Shown piece by piece: positions 1 to 10,768 of a stretch of DNA of 64,000 nucleotides. The notes under the pieces were generated by a model, which did not search any database, was not told where the DNA came from, and saw nothing but the letters and a program-made list of their open reading frames with translations. Made by a program: the position numbers and the translations under genes. How positions within the stretch are numbered: position 1 is the first letter of the stretch; every line of letters begins with the position of its first letter. The stretch comes from Sycon ciliatum (Eukaryota > Porifera > Calcarea > Leucosolenida > Sycettidae), in contig NC_088654.1 of the NCBI RefSeq assembly GCF_964019385.1, positions 3,321,872 to 3,385,871 of the forward strand, given 5' to 3'.

Positions 1-1507
1 TTAGAACGAACACCAAGGGACCGATGGTATTTATTCTGTGAGTTTGTCTTAACCTATTGTATAACCAGTGAATACAATTATTTCTCCACTAGACATACGA
101 ATAGATTTCTTCTACAGTGAAAGATTCTAAGCCACAACCAATTCATTGACTCGTCTCGTAGGAAACAAATGAGTCACTAGAGAAGTTCTGCAAAACGAAA
201 ATGCGTACAAACTTTCGTTCTACGTCATGAAGTGCAGAACTTCGCACGAACTTTCGCAACTTTGGACGCGAAATTAGCAGGGAACGCGAAATGAACTGTC
301 GTGGGAAAATTCGTGAGATCGGGTCATGCATGGCGTACGTAGCCCGCGCAAACTACGAAAATGTGCAGAACGCAAAGTTCGTGCAAAAATTCGTACACAC
401 TTTCGCAAGGGCTGTCGCGAAACTCGTTGGAATTTTCGTTTGCAGAACCTCTTTACCGAACCTTTCTTTAGCAACATGACGGCAACTGAAACAGCAACAG
501 AGAAAGTACGATACTTCTACAGCACATTCTTGCAGGTACTACAAACAGATTGCAGATCGTAATGCTTGCTTTGGCGGCACGAAACTTTATTTGGGGCAGT
601 GCAATCTCGGCGGTACTCACAAATAATAAATCAAACAGCCCAGACTCGAGTAAACAAATCCAATTATACAAGTACGAGATCTTCACGAGACGATACTGCA
701 CCCATTCGCTTGTTTCGTATGAAGCAAACAAGTTTACTGAACCTCTCCACGATTGAGATTTTCTATGATATGCGAATTTATTTTGCAAACTCGGTCAATG
801 GGTCCTTGAACCTTTCCCTCCAGATTGGGAACTGCCAACGATAGTATGCCACTGACCAGTGCCTTACTTGTAACGTACCAATGTACAATGAATATGAGTA
901 TTTCGATAACACATCTAACATAAGCCTTACCGTCAAGAAGGTGAACTCGCGTTCTTCGCATACTGTAGACAAGGGCAAAGTTATAAAAATGGATCCAAAT
1001 CCGAATAAAATCAGCACACGTTTCCGTAAATGAAAGGGTGAGCATAAGCAAATGAATCAAAAGAAACCGGTCAACTCAGAGTTGACCTTGTCATCGAGTA
1101 TTCCGTAAAAGGAGGCCTCGGCAGCGGAAAAGCTAATTTTTAGAAAAGAGATCCTGTCAGCTTTTCCATTATTTATTGCACTCCGCCCAAAATCAGCACA
1201 CTTTTTGTAAATGAAAGAGTCGACACAAGCAAACGAATCAAAGGGAACTGGTCAACTCACCTGTCTTTGAGTAATATTCCGCGAAGGAGGTCTCAGCAGC
1301 GCCGAAACGAAATAAGCCAGGCCAGGAGACGAAATATCCGAAACAGCTCATACAAGAAGCAGTTCCAAAGAAGGAAGTTCCTCGCGCATGCACATCTGAA
1401 CACGGGCTGCACTGCATGCAACACAATGTCTGCCGTGCACGCGCACGTGCACCGCACGCGGCTACCACCCGCTGGTAGATCTAATACCGAGCACCTCACG
1501 TAGAGAT
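1..1507 (+). repeat. Composite repeat family A, copy A1 (5' end outside window)
   Basis: This non-coding stretch is near-identical to 52556-54060 and, in broken form, to 34230-41580. Shared landmarks are the start ttaggacgaacaccaaggg, the block caacatgacggcaactgaaa, and the stem-loop around gatcctgtca near 1150. Short reading frames inside it are not conserved between copies. The copy stops at about 1500 in the cacgtagag motif, where a retroelement fragment is inserted, and the remaining motif reappears at 2745. Family A is joined to another block, D, in the other copies; D presumably lies left of the window. No known transposon class is recognised. Confidence 0.85.
179..454. mobile_element. 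AGAGAGG-type MITE, old copy inside family A
   Basis: The termini agagaagttctgcaaaacg and its inverse ending aacctcttt flank 276 bp with no coding capacity. Flanking trinucleotides are ACT on the left and ACC on the right. The equivalent in A4 (52740-53009) keeps perfect termini and ACT on both sides, so the insertion predates spread of family A. It belongs with the elements at 25738, 40120 and 42110. Confidence 0.6.
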
Positions 1508-2563
1508 CTTGAAAGGTCCATCCTAGCTCTACCCTGCAGAGACGGAGGTTTGGGGCTCATCAAACCGGCCTCCCTGTCAGTCCAGCATCGTGACTCCAAA
1601 GCTATCACGCGCGCCCTCGTAGAGCGTATCCTGCGTCAGGATGAATCCCTCGACGGCATCCCGCACGAGACAAGAAAAGCGAAGGCAGATGCTTCAAAAC
1701 AAGCCCGCCGTGCACGCATGGACCACGCCAAGTCCATCAAGGATTGCTGCCCTCCCGCCACGCTTCGTGTGCTGGAGCTGGCATCAGAGAAGGGAGCCTC
1801 TAGCTGGCTTACCTGCCGCCCGCTCCATCGCTATGGTTTTGTCCTCAATAAACAAGCTTTCCGCGACTCGCTTCATTTGCGCTATGGTTGGATCCCGTCT
1901 GGACTGCCCTCAACCTGTGCATGCGGGGCTTCTTTCACACCTGAACACGCTTTGTCCTGCCCCATTGGCGGCTACCCCTCCATGCGTCACAACGACCTCC
2001 TGAAGGAAGCATCCCTCCTGAAGGACGTGGCCCATGACGTGAGCACCGAACCTTCACTGCAACCGATCACCGGTGAGACCCTGCGTCATCGCACAGCGAT
2101 CTCAGCCGACGGCGCTCGCCTGGACGTGGCAGCATCCGGCATATGAGGTGGGTGTTTCGAGAAGACGTTCCCAGACATCCGCGTCTTCAACCCCCATGCA
2201 CGGTCCAACCGCCAGCAGTCACTTCCAGCTACTTACCGAAAACACGAAGCTGAGAAGAGGCGCTCGTATGAGGAGCGAATCCGTGAAATTGAGCACGCGT
2301 CATTTGTGCCGGTCGTCTTGAGTGCATCTGGAGGATTCGGGAAAGCGGCCACTGCGCTCTACAACAGAGTTGCCTGTATGCTTTCGGACAAGAGAAAAGA
2401 GCCCTATTCCACCGTACTGGCCTGGATCAGGTCAAGGGTCTCTTTCTCTCTTGTCCGCTCAGCAAATGCTAGCCTCCGTGGACATCGCGCCGCTCAACCG
2501 AATTCTAACGGAGCTTTGGCTGACATTCCCGCTGTGCTGGCCGCAGCAGAATGCCACTTCTGA
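1508..2563 (+). pseudogene. RT/RLE-like retroelement, C-terminal third, one nonsense codon
   Basis: A 5'-truncated retroelement fragment, open in one frame except for TGA at 2144-2146. In order it shows the post-RT motif LPCRDGGLGL, a helical region, EKGASSWLTCRPL, a CCHC-like knuckle (CACGASFTPEHALSC followed by RHN), an RLE-like segment (RLDVAASGI then DIRVFNP), and a conserved C-terminal block (FVPVVLSASGGFG to RSRVSFSLVRS). The same architecture is on the minus strand at 15760-20405, where the residue after GI is Tyr; relatives commonly have Trp, so TGA probably replaced TGG. A 3' untranslated stretch follows to about 2744. Clade is uncertain (an RLE-type non-LTR element is my best guess). 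The fragment is dead. Confidence 0.75.
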
Positions 2564-2744
2564 TTCTCTGTTCCATTTTTCTTCTTCTTTTACTTGTGTT
2601 ACGTGCACGATTGATCTTGGTTTTTCCATTATTATTTGCCATGGCGACCCCCGTAAGTCCAAATAACTGGCAGGGCAGGGTTGGGCCTTTTTCTTTTTTC
2701 ACGAGTCTCAGCAGCAGTGTCAGGAATGCAGTGAATCGCACACC

Positions 2745-2986
2745 TTACGTAGAGACTTACGTAGCCTAAGTGAAATGGTGTAAGACGTCTGTATTCTGCA
2801 GAGGGCCACCCCATGGAATGTTCGGGAGCCGTGACCTTTACCCTGCAGTTGGACCATTACAGCACCCCTTTACAACTTTCAGCTATCATAGTCCCCAATT
2901 TGCATGAAGACTTTTTGTTGGGCCCAGACGTCCTTGTGAAATACGGCATAGTTTTAAACTTGAGTAAGTGGACGATGACCTGGAGT
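2745..2986 (+). pseudogene. Gypsy-type element: protease fragment
   Basis: After a scrap of family A (cttacgtagagacttacgtag), the frame from 2813 reads through HEDFLLGPDVLVKYGIVLNL, the typical C-terminal half of a retropepsin, in which a hydrophobic strand is followed by G-x-D. The N-terminal half with the catalytic DTG is not seen. The frame is broken at 2987 by an inverted LINE fragment. It belongs with 3405-4690, which continues the same element. Confidence 0.6.
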
Positions 2987-3404
2987 TGTTGTTGTTTATT
3001 TATTTTACTTCGCATGGCAAACGGGCAGTTCTACCCAATTTTATGGAAGCGATGACAACCAGTAAGAAGAGTCAGACATGAAGAGAAAAATAAATGAAAA
3101 TATAAATACGAAAATGGAAGTAGCAATGAGGGGAGACAGGGTCAAGACGAGCAGAAAAAAATGGATCTCAAATTTACAAGTCGGGTCATCGTAGCATGAT
3201 TCTATCGAGCCTCATCAGCAGGTTACGAAAGCCATTACATTTAACCGAAGTAAACATACGCCTAGCATGCGTTTGAATTCAGGGACAGATACTATGGACT
3301 TCATACAGTCAGGCAGGCCATTCCAGAGTCGGCAGCTGGCGAGAAGCGGTCAGCATGCGCCAGAAGCACTGTGTGCCAGGGGGAGGGGAAGGTTGCGTCT
3401 CAAT
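2987..3404 (-). mobile_element. 5'-truncated LINE 3' end inserted in the Gypsy remnant
   Basis: On the minus strand the sequence ends in gcgaagtaaaataaataaac followed by a (caa)n tail, a 3' terminus shared with the LINEs ending near 10881, 18188 and 30745. The coding remnant LWNGLPDCMKS..SVPEFKRML is the usual LINE RT C-terminus. Near-perfect 11-bp duplications tgacct(g/t)gagt at 2976-2986 and 3405-3415 mark the target site and show that the Gypsy remnant was already in place. Confidence 0.75.
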
Positions 3405-3821
3405 TGACCTTGAGTGGTCATGCCTGTCGGCGGGCCTTGCAATACAATTCGGGATGACAACAGCTCATTGACGAATGGGAGTTCGACCCCACTCGTCCCG
3501 TACATCCCCCGCAGAACTGTGGAGCCACAGGCCCCAGTCGAAGGTAGTGATGTCATTTTTCAGGAGCATGTACACATTCCAGCTCGTTCCGAAATGATTG
3601 CTATTGGCGAAATTACATGCTCTTTCTCTACTGGATTGGTAGAGCGAATGCCCTCCCCCTCATGTAGTTCTGTGTTAGTTGGCTCCACCTTGGTCAGGTC
3701 GAGTGTTGCCGGTGAAGTTCCTGTTCGCTTGCTAAATCCATCAGATTCCCCAGTTGTATTGCGTGAAAATCATTCAATCGCCACTTGGCATGGACTGGAC
3801 CCTTTTTCGTTCGCCGTTTGA
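3405..3821 (+). pseudogene. Gypsy-type element: protease-RT linker
   Basis: Frame 3414-3821 encodes the region that in Gypsy polyproteins separates protease from reverse transcriptase: VHIPARSEMIAIGEI, then VPVRLLNPSDSPVVLRENHSI. It is out of frame with the protease piece. It ends abruptly at about 3800, where integrase sequence begins in another frame, so the whole RT-RNase H segment is absent. Confidence 0.6.
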
Positions 3822-4690
3822 GACCATTGCACTGGACATTATGGGCCCTTTACCTACCACTGTCAACAATAATAAGTATATTCTCGTCATTGGGGATTAT
3901 TTTACCAAATGGCTAGAGATTATCCCATTGCCTAACATTACTGCCCAAACTGTAGCCGGGGCCTTAGTGGAGCGGATTTTTGTCCGTTTTGGAGCCCCTG
4001 CGAAAATCCATTCGGACCAAGGATCACAGGTTTGTTCACAGCTGTTTCATGAATTGTGCACGCGCTTCGATGTGAAAAAGACTCGAACGACCCCATATCA
4101 CCCCATGTGTGATGGCATGATTGAACGAGCCAACCGCACCATTCAGGTCATGCTCAGTGCTTTTATTGATTCAGCTGATTGTGGTTCTTGGGATGAACGG
4201 TTGCCATTGGTTCAATTTGCCTACAATACAATACGAGTGAACACAATTCAACTCGTTATACCCCATTCTTTCTGTTGTTCGGGAGGGAGGCCCGTCTGCC
4301 CCTATCAATGATCTGCCCAGCCCCAGATACCCTTCCCAGCTCCATCACCCACACATCCTATGCGGTGCGGATTAGAGATCGACTGACTGCTGCCTATAGG
4401 TTAGTCCGGGAACATTTCGATGTTGGCCACCGTCGTGCTAAAACCAACTATGATCTCAAAGCAAACGCCGATGCTTTGAAAGTAGGAAAGTTTGGTTGGC
4501 TTTACCGACACCCCCATGCTGGCGACAGCTCTAAATTGTTCCGGTATTGGGATGGCTCGTGGCAAATTTCTGTTGTTCACTCCCCCCTAGTCTATTCCAT
4601 TTAACGGCTTGGCGTCCATTCATCCCGGCGGACCAATATCATGACCGTCCACAGGAATACATTAAAGCGAATCTTTGGCCCTGTGAACCT
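3805..4690 (+). pseudogene. Gypsy-type element: integrase core and GPY-like C-terminus
   Basis: The catalytic DDE triad can be placed: D in FETIALDIMGPL, D in KIHSDQGSQV, and E in GMIERANRT. A frameshift at about 4280 moves the reading into MFGREARLPL. The distal part VGKFGWLYRHPHAGDSSKLF matches the integrase-terminal basic domain, and VHRNTLKRIFGP ends the polyprotein. The catalytic residues are intact but frameshifts and the upstream deletion make it non-functional. No LTRs are found on either side. Confidence 0.8.
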
Positions 4691-4732
4691 CTCATCTGTG
4701 AACGCCCCGGGTAACCCCCCCCCCCCCACCCT

Positions 4733-5056
4733 CATCTGCGAACATGGGAAGGAAACAGGTGAAGGAATCCGCTATGGTAGGGAGGTGGCTTATATATACA
4801 TTAAAGAGTACAGGACCCAGAACAGAACCTTGTGGGACTCCACGCGAAACTGGGACGACTCTGGATGTAGCATGTGGCAGGGTGACTTTCTGCCGATGAT
4901 CACACAGGTATAAGGCGAACCATGCTAGTGCTGTTCCTCCAATACCCTTGGCTTGCAGTGAAATGAGGAGGCACTGGTGGTTCACCCGTTCGAATGCTTT
5001 ACTTAGGTCTAAAAACACAATCATGGTAGTGTGTCCAGTGTCCCGGCTCGCAGTCC
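4733..5056 (-). pseudogene. LINE reverse transcriptase fragment (palm motifs)
   Basis: Minus-strand frame with RT motifs FLDLSKAFERVNHQ (first catalytic Asp region), GIGGTALAWFALYL and SRGVPQGSVLGPVLFNVYIS, ending at MFADE where the catalytic YADD box would be. A poly-C run follows at 4715-4732. Neither the N-terminal part nor the thumb is present, so this is a scrap between the Gypsy remnant and the 283-bp array. Confidence 0.75.
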
Positions 5057-6159
5057 ACTGGTTCAATTTGCGTTCGGGAAACACCTCGCAATGAATCAAT
5101 CCGTGGGCTCCATACTAGGCCCAGACAGATCCTGCCGGCAATTCTTTCGGCAAAATATCGAAGAATTGAAAGAGCGGAAATTGCCGGCAAAATCGGAGCA
5201 AAATATCGCCACCTCGGAGATGTTGGGTAAAATCGATGCCGGATACTTGGATTTCCTTGTTTCTTACCCGTTCAGCAGGATACACCGCCCAGGACGAGAT
5301 CATGTCACCGAAATATGTCAGGGATTCACTGTGGATCGACATGATGTTGGAAGAACTCAGGGACGCACGCATGGAAATCTGTGTTGAGAAACTGACCCTG
5401 CGTTTTTTATGAAACTTTGTACGGGATTGTACGGGAAGTGGATAAAATACACGTTTTTCCGGAGCAGAATGGAGCAAAATATCCAGTTTTTTGTGCCAGC
5501 CTCGGCAAAATATCGTAGATTTCGCAGCAACATTTTGCGACAAAATATCGAGGCGAGCGGAGCAGAATCTGTCTGGGCCTCAGTCTCTAGTACTCCGCAC
5601 GCGGTTAAGATCGAAGCAATGTGCGTTCGGGAAACGCCTCGCAATGAAATGCTGCGCAGGTAGCGCATTCCGCAGATAAATACGTTCGGGAAGCGCCTCG
5701 CAATGAGCTAATGCGGATGTTACGCACGCCGTTAATCCCGAACTCGGTGCAATTTGCGTTCGGGAAATGACTCGCAAAGCACTCCGGCCAGCGCAGGTTA
5801 CGCAGATCGCCGTGAAGTCGGAGCTCGGGTTCAATTTGCGTTCAGGAAGCACCTCGCAATGAATCAATCCGTGGGCTCCGCACGCGGTTAAGATCGAAGC
5901 AATGTGCGTTCGGGAAACGCCTCGCAATGAAATGCTGCGCAAGTAGCGGATTCCGCAGATGAAGGTGTTCGGGAAGCGCCTCGCAGTGAAATAATGCGGA
6001 TGTTCCGCACGCGGTTAATCCCGAGCTCGGTTCAATTTGTGTTAGGGAAATGACTCGCGATTCACTCCAGCGCAGGTTACGCAGATCGCCGTGAAGTCGG
6101 AGCTCGGGTTCAATTTGCGCTCGGGAAACACATCGCAATGAATCCATCCGTGGGCTCCT
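5057..6159. repeat. 283-bp tandem array (family B)
   Basis: Full units lie at 5595-5877 and 5878-6159, and a partial unit lies at 5057-5111. Each begins ccgcacgcggttaagatcg and ends gaatcaatccgtgggctcc. Within a unit the motif gcgttcgggaaacgcctcgc recurs about four times with changes, so the unit itself grew from a roughly 70-bp repeat. A MITE (5112-5593) separates the partial unit from the rest. Confidence 0.85.
5112..5593. mobile_element. MITE inside the 283-bp array
   Basis: Inverted termini ggcccagacagat(c/t)ctgc lie at 5118 and 5579, preceded by a less perfect (a)tacta stretch. The body has the motif gcaaaatatcgaa in both orientations and no coding capacity. The array unit reads ctcc across the site, and ctcc occurs on both sides, so a short TSD is possible. 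The internal motif resembles that in the element at 38570. Confidence 0.65.
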
Positions 6160-7084
6160 AGTTCGTGCGTCAGACCCTGTTTTGGCCCGATTTTTATTTT
6201 CTGCGCGGGAGCCATACATGCAGACGTTATGCAGGGAAAGATGACGACACCGGTCAGTTAATTGTAGCCCGATTTGTTGCCTAGTTCGAGGCCAGTCGGT
6301 GAAATGAGGGTTTCCTTCTTCAAAAAATGTTTTGCCAGTCGTCAGTCGGATGCCACTCGTCTTGTAAACATCGCACTTGATGCAAACCGTGCAGTTGGAT
6401 GGACGGGAGGCGAGGAATTTAACGTTTTTGATTTTCACCCTGTTCTGGGCTGCCATTACCTTGCAGCTGGCAGCACCAGGACGGATTATTTTATTTTTTT
6501 AATTATTTTTTTTACAATTATTCACAAACCCAACTCGTAAAATAAATAATTATGTGGACAAAAACAAACAGCTACTGAGCAGGGGCTGCACTGGGCAGCA
6601 GTGATGGTGAGGTACCAAGGGCTCCACCGACCAAAGGTCCCGGCTTCAATGCCACAAGCACGCACCAGGAAAAAGAAACAGAAATGTAAAGCAAAGCTAG
6701 ATCTAGCTATGGGGAAGTAGAATGGGTAAAAGTACCGGTAGGTGTTTAGAAAAATAAAAACAAGATGAAAAGAGATTGTTTATCATCAGTGTTTGGGCTG
6801 ATGTACAATGTACATGTCAACTTCATCAACAAAAATTAAGAACTTTTTTAATAGATCTGAAACGAAACTCGCACAAAGAAGTGTAAAGAAAACAAGCTAA
6901 AAAACAGAAAAATAAAAAGGCACCCATTTTGATAATCCAGGGGATGGCCCACGCCTGGTAAAAGAATAAACAGAGAAAGGAAAAGAATCATAACAAGTTT
7001 TTCCATGTATGCAAAACACAGCTGAGCGCTCTGAGCAAGGCCAGGTACGCGGATTAGCGGGTCCGGCAAGCCACGAGCTCGAAA
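6160..7084. other. Intergenic sequence, 3' flank of LINE-1
   Basis: No supported gene. It contains an AT-rich run at 6483-6520, a tRNA-like stretch (see 6560) and, on the minus strand near 6940-6965, accaggcgtgggccatcccctg, the 3' untranslated motif also found at 15650-15675. The sequence up to about 6850 is probably the 3' UTR of the LINE that ends at 7087. Confidence 0.5.
6560..6650 (+). other. tRNA-like SINE head (candidate)
   Basis: An A-box-like gtgatggtgaggta and a B-box-like cggcttcaatgcc are about 40 bp apart, the spacing of an RNA polymerase III tRNA promoter. The acceptor stem cannot be closed, so this is not a functional tRNA gene. A tRNA-derived SINE is the most economical reading, but no second copy is visible. 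Confidence 0.3.
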
Positions 7085-7518
7085 AATTACAGGGAATCTG
7101 TTGCCCAGTACCAGTTGCTGTCTCTCAGGTGTCGGTAGACCTTTGTCTTGAACGACTGAAAACGTGTTTTGTGTGGGCGCTGCGACAGCAGCGTGTCAGG
7201 AAGGGAGTTCCATGCGCCAATACAGCAGTACGGGAAGGACCGCTTCACGACGGATAGAGCTGAGACAGGGAGCGTGTCTGACAGTTGATAGGCGTGGCTA
7301 GTGGCATTATTGTGCTGGTTCCTGGTTCTGGGGTTGGCTGGAGAAACGCGATGCGGTGGCAATACAGCAAGTAGCTGAGGAGGACCAGTAATGAAATGCA
7401 ATTTGTACATGCACGAGAGTGCAACAACAGTCCGGCGGACAGCCAGACTGGGGAGAATTGCACCAGGGCCAATGATGCGCAGTGCGCGGCGTTGTACATT
7501 ATCCAGACGTTGGATGTG

Positions 7519-8047
7519 CAGTGCTGCCAAACCGTCCGATTTTTCGGACAGTGTCAGATTTTTGAAGGCTCTTCCGAAAACCGGTCCGAAAAAAGAAACG
7601 TCCGCAAAGCAGCCAAAATTATCAGGGATCAGTACTTTCCTATGCAGAAGTCCTGTATTTTCACTTTTCAGCGCAACTGAAGGCACAAATCACTGTACAT
7701 GTAGTAGTAGTACTGTAGTCATGTACCTGTACATGTAGATTTACAGAACATGAAATGGGGCTAGGGCTTGGCCCTCAGTGCAAACTTGAGAGTAACATGC
7801 CTGGGTACATGTACACTGTACAGTGTATGACCACACTCATGCATTCATTACAAATATCATGACAACATCGAGGGGGGGGGGCCATACCAGTTACCATGGC
7901 AACGGAGCGGTTTTTCATGGTATTTTGGGCGATAGTTTGAATCCTCTTGAAAAATTGCCAAAGAGAAACATTCACACCATGTGACCAGCCTTGGCGGTGA
8001 CCATGGTGACGGGTGTCCGATTTCGGGGGAAAATTATTTGGCAGCAC
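7519..8047. mobile_element. hAT-like MITE in LINE-1
   Basis: Termini cagtgctgccaaa and tttggcagcac(tg) are inverted. The target tggatgtg appears at 7511-7518 and again at 8048-8055, which fits an 8-bp hAT TSD if the right end is taken at 8047. The interior contains inverted pieces of tccgatttttcgg and acatgta-rich sequence. Excision restores the LINE frame across ASHIQ-RLDNVQRR. Confidence 0.75.
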
Positions 8048-8150
8048 TGGATGTGGCTGGCTGGCGCGCCCATCCACACAAGCGGGGCATACTCCATCAG
8101 GGCCTCACGAATGCCTTGTAGACAGTCGTTCGGCCAGCTGGCGTTAGAAT

Positions 8151-8670
8151 TAGGCATCGGCGGCTAATGCTAGCATTATAACTAGCATTATATGGGTGTT
8201 TTGAAGAAGTAGCAGTGCTCGGCATTAGGTGGCATGTTTTTGGCTGGAGAAAGCATTATCAGTTCTATTTTGGTACAATACAAGACTTTTTACACGTCTT
8301 TTCACATGACAAGAGGCTTGTACAGACAGTGTACCGACACTCTTGCGTCGCTCTTCCGACAGTTGCGTGTTTTCGTCGACTAGTGGACTGGTTCTACATT
8401 CTTCTTTTTGGACATGCAGCAGGTACATGTATAATGTATCTGTCTAGTGTGGTCATGCATATACAACTACACTTCCTTATCTCAGTATGAGCCAATTGTG
8501 GATACATTTCTTTTCCATGTGCATATTTTCCCAAGATAGCTCGAAAATGTACATATCACTTTAGCATTATAGTGTGAATGGAGCATTATAACAGGCATTA
8601 TGCCGTGAAATATCGAGCACTGCCAAAAGCATTATACTGTGAAAAAACGAGCATTAGCCGCCGATGCCTA
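8151..8670. mobile_element. hAT-like MITE in LINE-1, 520 bp
   Basis: Perfect 20-bp inverted termini taggcatcggcggctaatgc are flanked by perfect 8-bp direct repeats gttagaat (8143-8150 and 8671-8678). That TSD length is diagnostic for hAT-type transposition. The body is rich in agcattata motifs and has no ORF. It is related to the elements at 23644, 32873, 49683, 54787 and 56589 by the terminal ggcggataatgc-like core. Confidence 0.9.
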
Positions 8671-9453
8671 GTTAGAATGTGGGCCGCTCGTCGGAGAAAG
8701 CCAAGGCGCTGCTGGGCGTGAATGGTCACGGTCCTGAGGTGACTAGCGAAGGACAATTTGGAGTCAAATCGAACACCAAGCAGTGATATGCTGGTTTCCT
8801 CCGGTACAGGGGTACCACCAAACAGGATTTGAGGCAGGTCTAGGTCAGTGCGTCGGAGGGTAGCAGTCATAGGCTGTGAGTTGGTGGGCTCGAAAGACAC
8901 TTTCCACCGGCAACCCCACTCATGCAGGCGGTTTGTAGATACCTGCAAGGTGTGTGCAGCGTCCCGAGGGCACTGAGCTGAGGATATTAGACTGTATAGT
9001 GTCGTATCGTCCGCGTAGGCCTCAAGCTGAGCAATGCCATCAAGAACATCGGCAGCGTCATTCACGTATATTAGAATCAACGTAGGGCCCAATATACTGC
9101 CTTGGGGCACCCCTGCAGAGATTGGGTAGAGAGAAGAAATCTGACCGCCGACTAAGCACTGGAGTGAACGGCCGTCAAGATAAGACAATAGCCAGCTATG
9201 GAGAGTGCCAGTAATGCCGAGCTGCCGGACCTTGTAGAGGAGGCCCACGTGGGAGACCCGGTCAAAGGCCCCGGCTATATCGACTGCGAGAATTCGGGCC
9301 GCGCCACCTTGGCCAACGATGTCCACGGAGGCGTTATGAAGCGCCTGTAGTGCGTCTGCCGTGCCAAGACCTCTACGGAACCCAAACTGGTGGGGAGTGA
9401 GGAGCTGCTGGCGCTCAAGATGGTTCATCAGTTGGCGATTGACAATAGTTTCC

Positions 9454-10768
9454 CGATAATTATTAGCCCCCGTTTTCTTTCGACGCGTTTGCTGTGCAGT
9501 GAAGCCGAGACCCTACGTCGGTGGAGCACATCATACCCCGTCACCACGTCCACGATTCATGCCTGCAATGCTGCACCGCTGCTTTGCATGTCATGATTGG
9601 AAGCTGTGGCCTTAGTAAAAAAAATATATATATATATATATACTCAATCTGCGGACAGCATATATCAATCTGCGTACAGCATGCTGTTTCGTTCTTTTTG
9701 AACTCATCAGCGCAGCACAGAGAAAATGAGGCCGAACCTGATAGCAATGGAAATAAAAATTTCCAATCAGGCCCGAACGTACCTTGCCAGAGTGCTCAAA
9801 CTGACAAGTCAGTGAGCTCTGCATAATGCAAACAGCAAAGGCACTACCCCACGCAAGAGTGCTCAACTGCTACAAGAGCAGGAGCGAAATACTCAATCTG
9901 CGGACAGCATGCTGTTTCGTTCTTTTTGAACTCATCAGCGCAGCACAGAGAAAATGAGGCCGAACCTGATAGCAATGGAAATAAAAATTTCCAATCAGGC
10001 CCGAACGTACCTTGCCAGAGTGCTCAAACTGACAAGTCAGTGAGCTCTGCATAATGCAAACAGCAAAGGCACTACCCCACGCAAGAGTGCTCAACTGCTA
10101 CAAGAGCAGGAGCGAAATACTCAATCTGCGGACAGCATGCTGTTTCGTTCTTTTTGAACTCATCAGCGCAGCACAGAGAAAATGAGGCCGAACCTGATAG
10201 CAATGGAAATAAAAATTTCCAATCAGGCCCGAACGTACCTTGCCAGAGTGCTCAAACTGACAAGTCAGTGAGCTCTGCATAATGCAAACAGCAAAGGCAC
10301 TACCCCACGCAAGAGTGCTCAACTGCTACAAGAGCAGGAGCGAAATACTCAATCTGCGGACAGCATGCTGTTTCGTTCTTTTTGAACTCATCAGCGCAGC
10401 ACAGAGAAAATGAGGCCGAACCTGATAGCAATGGAAATAAAAATTTCCAATCAGGCCCGAACGTACCTTGCCAGAGTGCTCAAACTGACAAGTCAGTGAG
10501 CTCTGCATAATGCAAACAGCAAAGGCACTACCCCACGCAAGAGTGCTCAACTGCTACAAGAGCAGGAGCGAAATACTCAATCTGCGGACAGCATGCTGTT
10601 TCGTTCTTTTTGAACTCATCAGCGCAGCACAGAGAAAATGAGGCCGAACCTGATAGCAATGGAAATAAAAATTTCCAATCAGGCCCGAACGTACCTTGCC
10701 AGAGTGCTCAAACTGACAAGTCAGTGAGCTCTGCATAATGCAAACAGCAAAGGCACTACCCCATATAT
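9454..10768. mobile_element. Mobile tandem-array element, copy 1 (228-bp units)
   Basis: Flanked by 9-bp direct repeats atagtttcc (9445-9453 and 10769-10777) inside the LINE-1 RT. It consists of about 165 bp of unique sequence, a (TA)n run at 9622-9641, then 4.8 units of about 228 bp starting ctcaatctgcgg at 9643, 9892, 10120, 10348 and 10576. Units 2 to 4 look identical. It ends catatatat. Repeated 74-residue reading frames are a by-product of identical units. The plan (unique arm, microsatellite, core tandem repeats) resembles core-repeat non-autonomous elements known from bivalves, but a TSD is unexpected for those. Confidence 0.8.

Noticed and set aside
5842..6456. 204-residue minus-strand frame
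   Set aside because: Half of it is the 283-bp array in translation. The N-terminal 110 residues are unrecognised and lack splice or homology support, so no gene is called.
7530..7686. N-terminal part of the minus-strand frame 7087-7686
   Set aside because: It lies inside the hAT-like MITE 7519-8047; only the segment from RLDNVQRR onward is LINE sequence.
9870..10736. Five consecutive 60-74-residue frames on the minus strand
   Set aside because: The same frame repeated because the 228-bp satellite units are identical; array 2 has a variant of it interrupted and altered, with no sign of selection.
9643..10762. CRISPR-like array
   Set aside because: Units of 228 bp without short repeats and unique spacers; sequence is eukaryotic and tandem.
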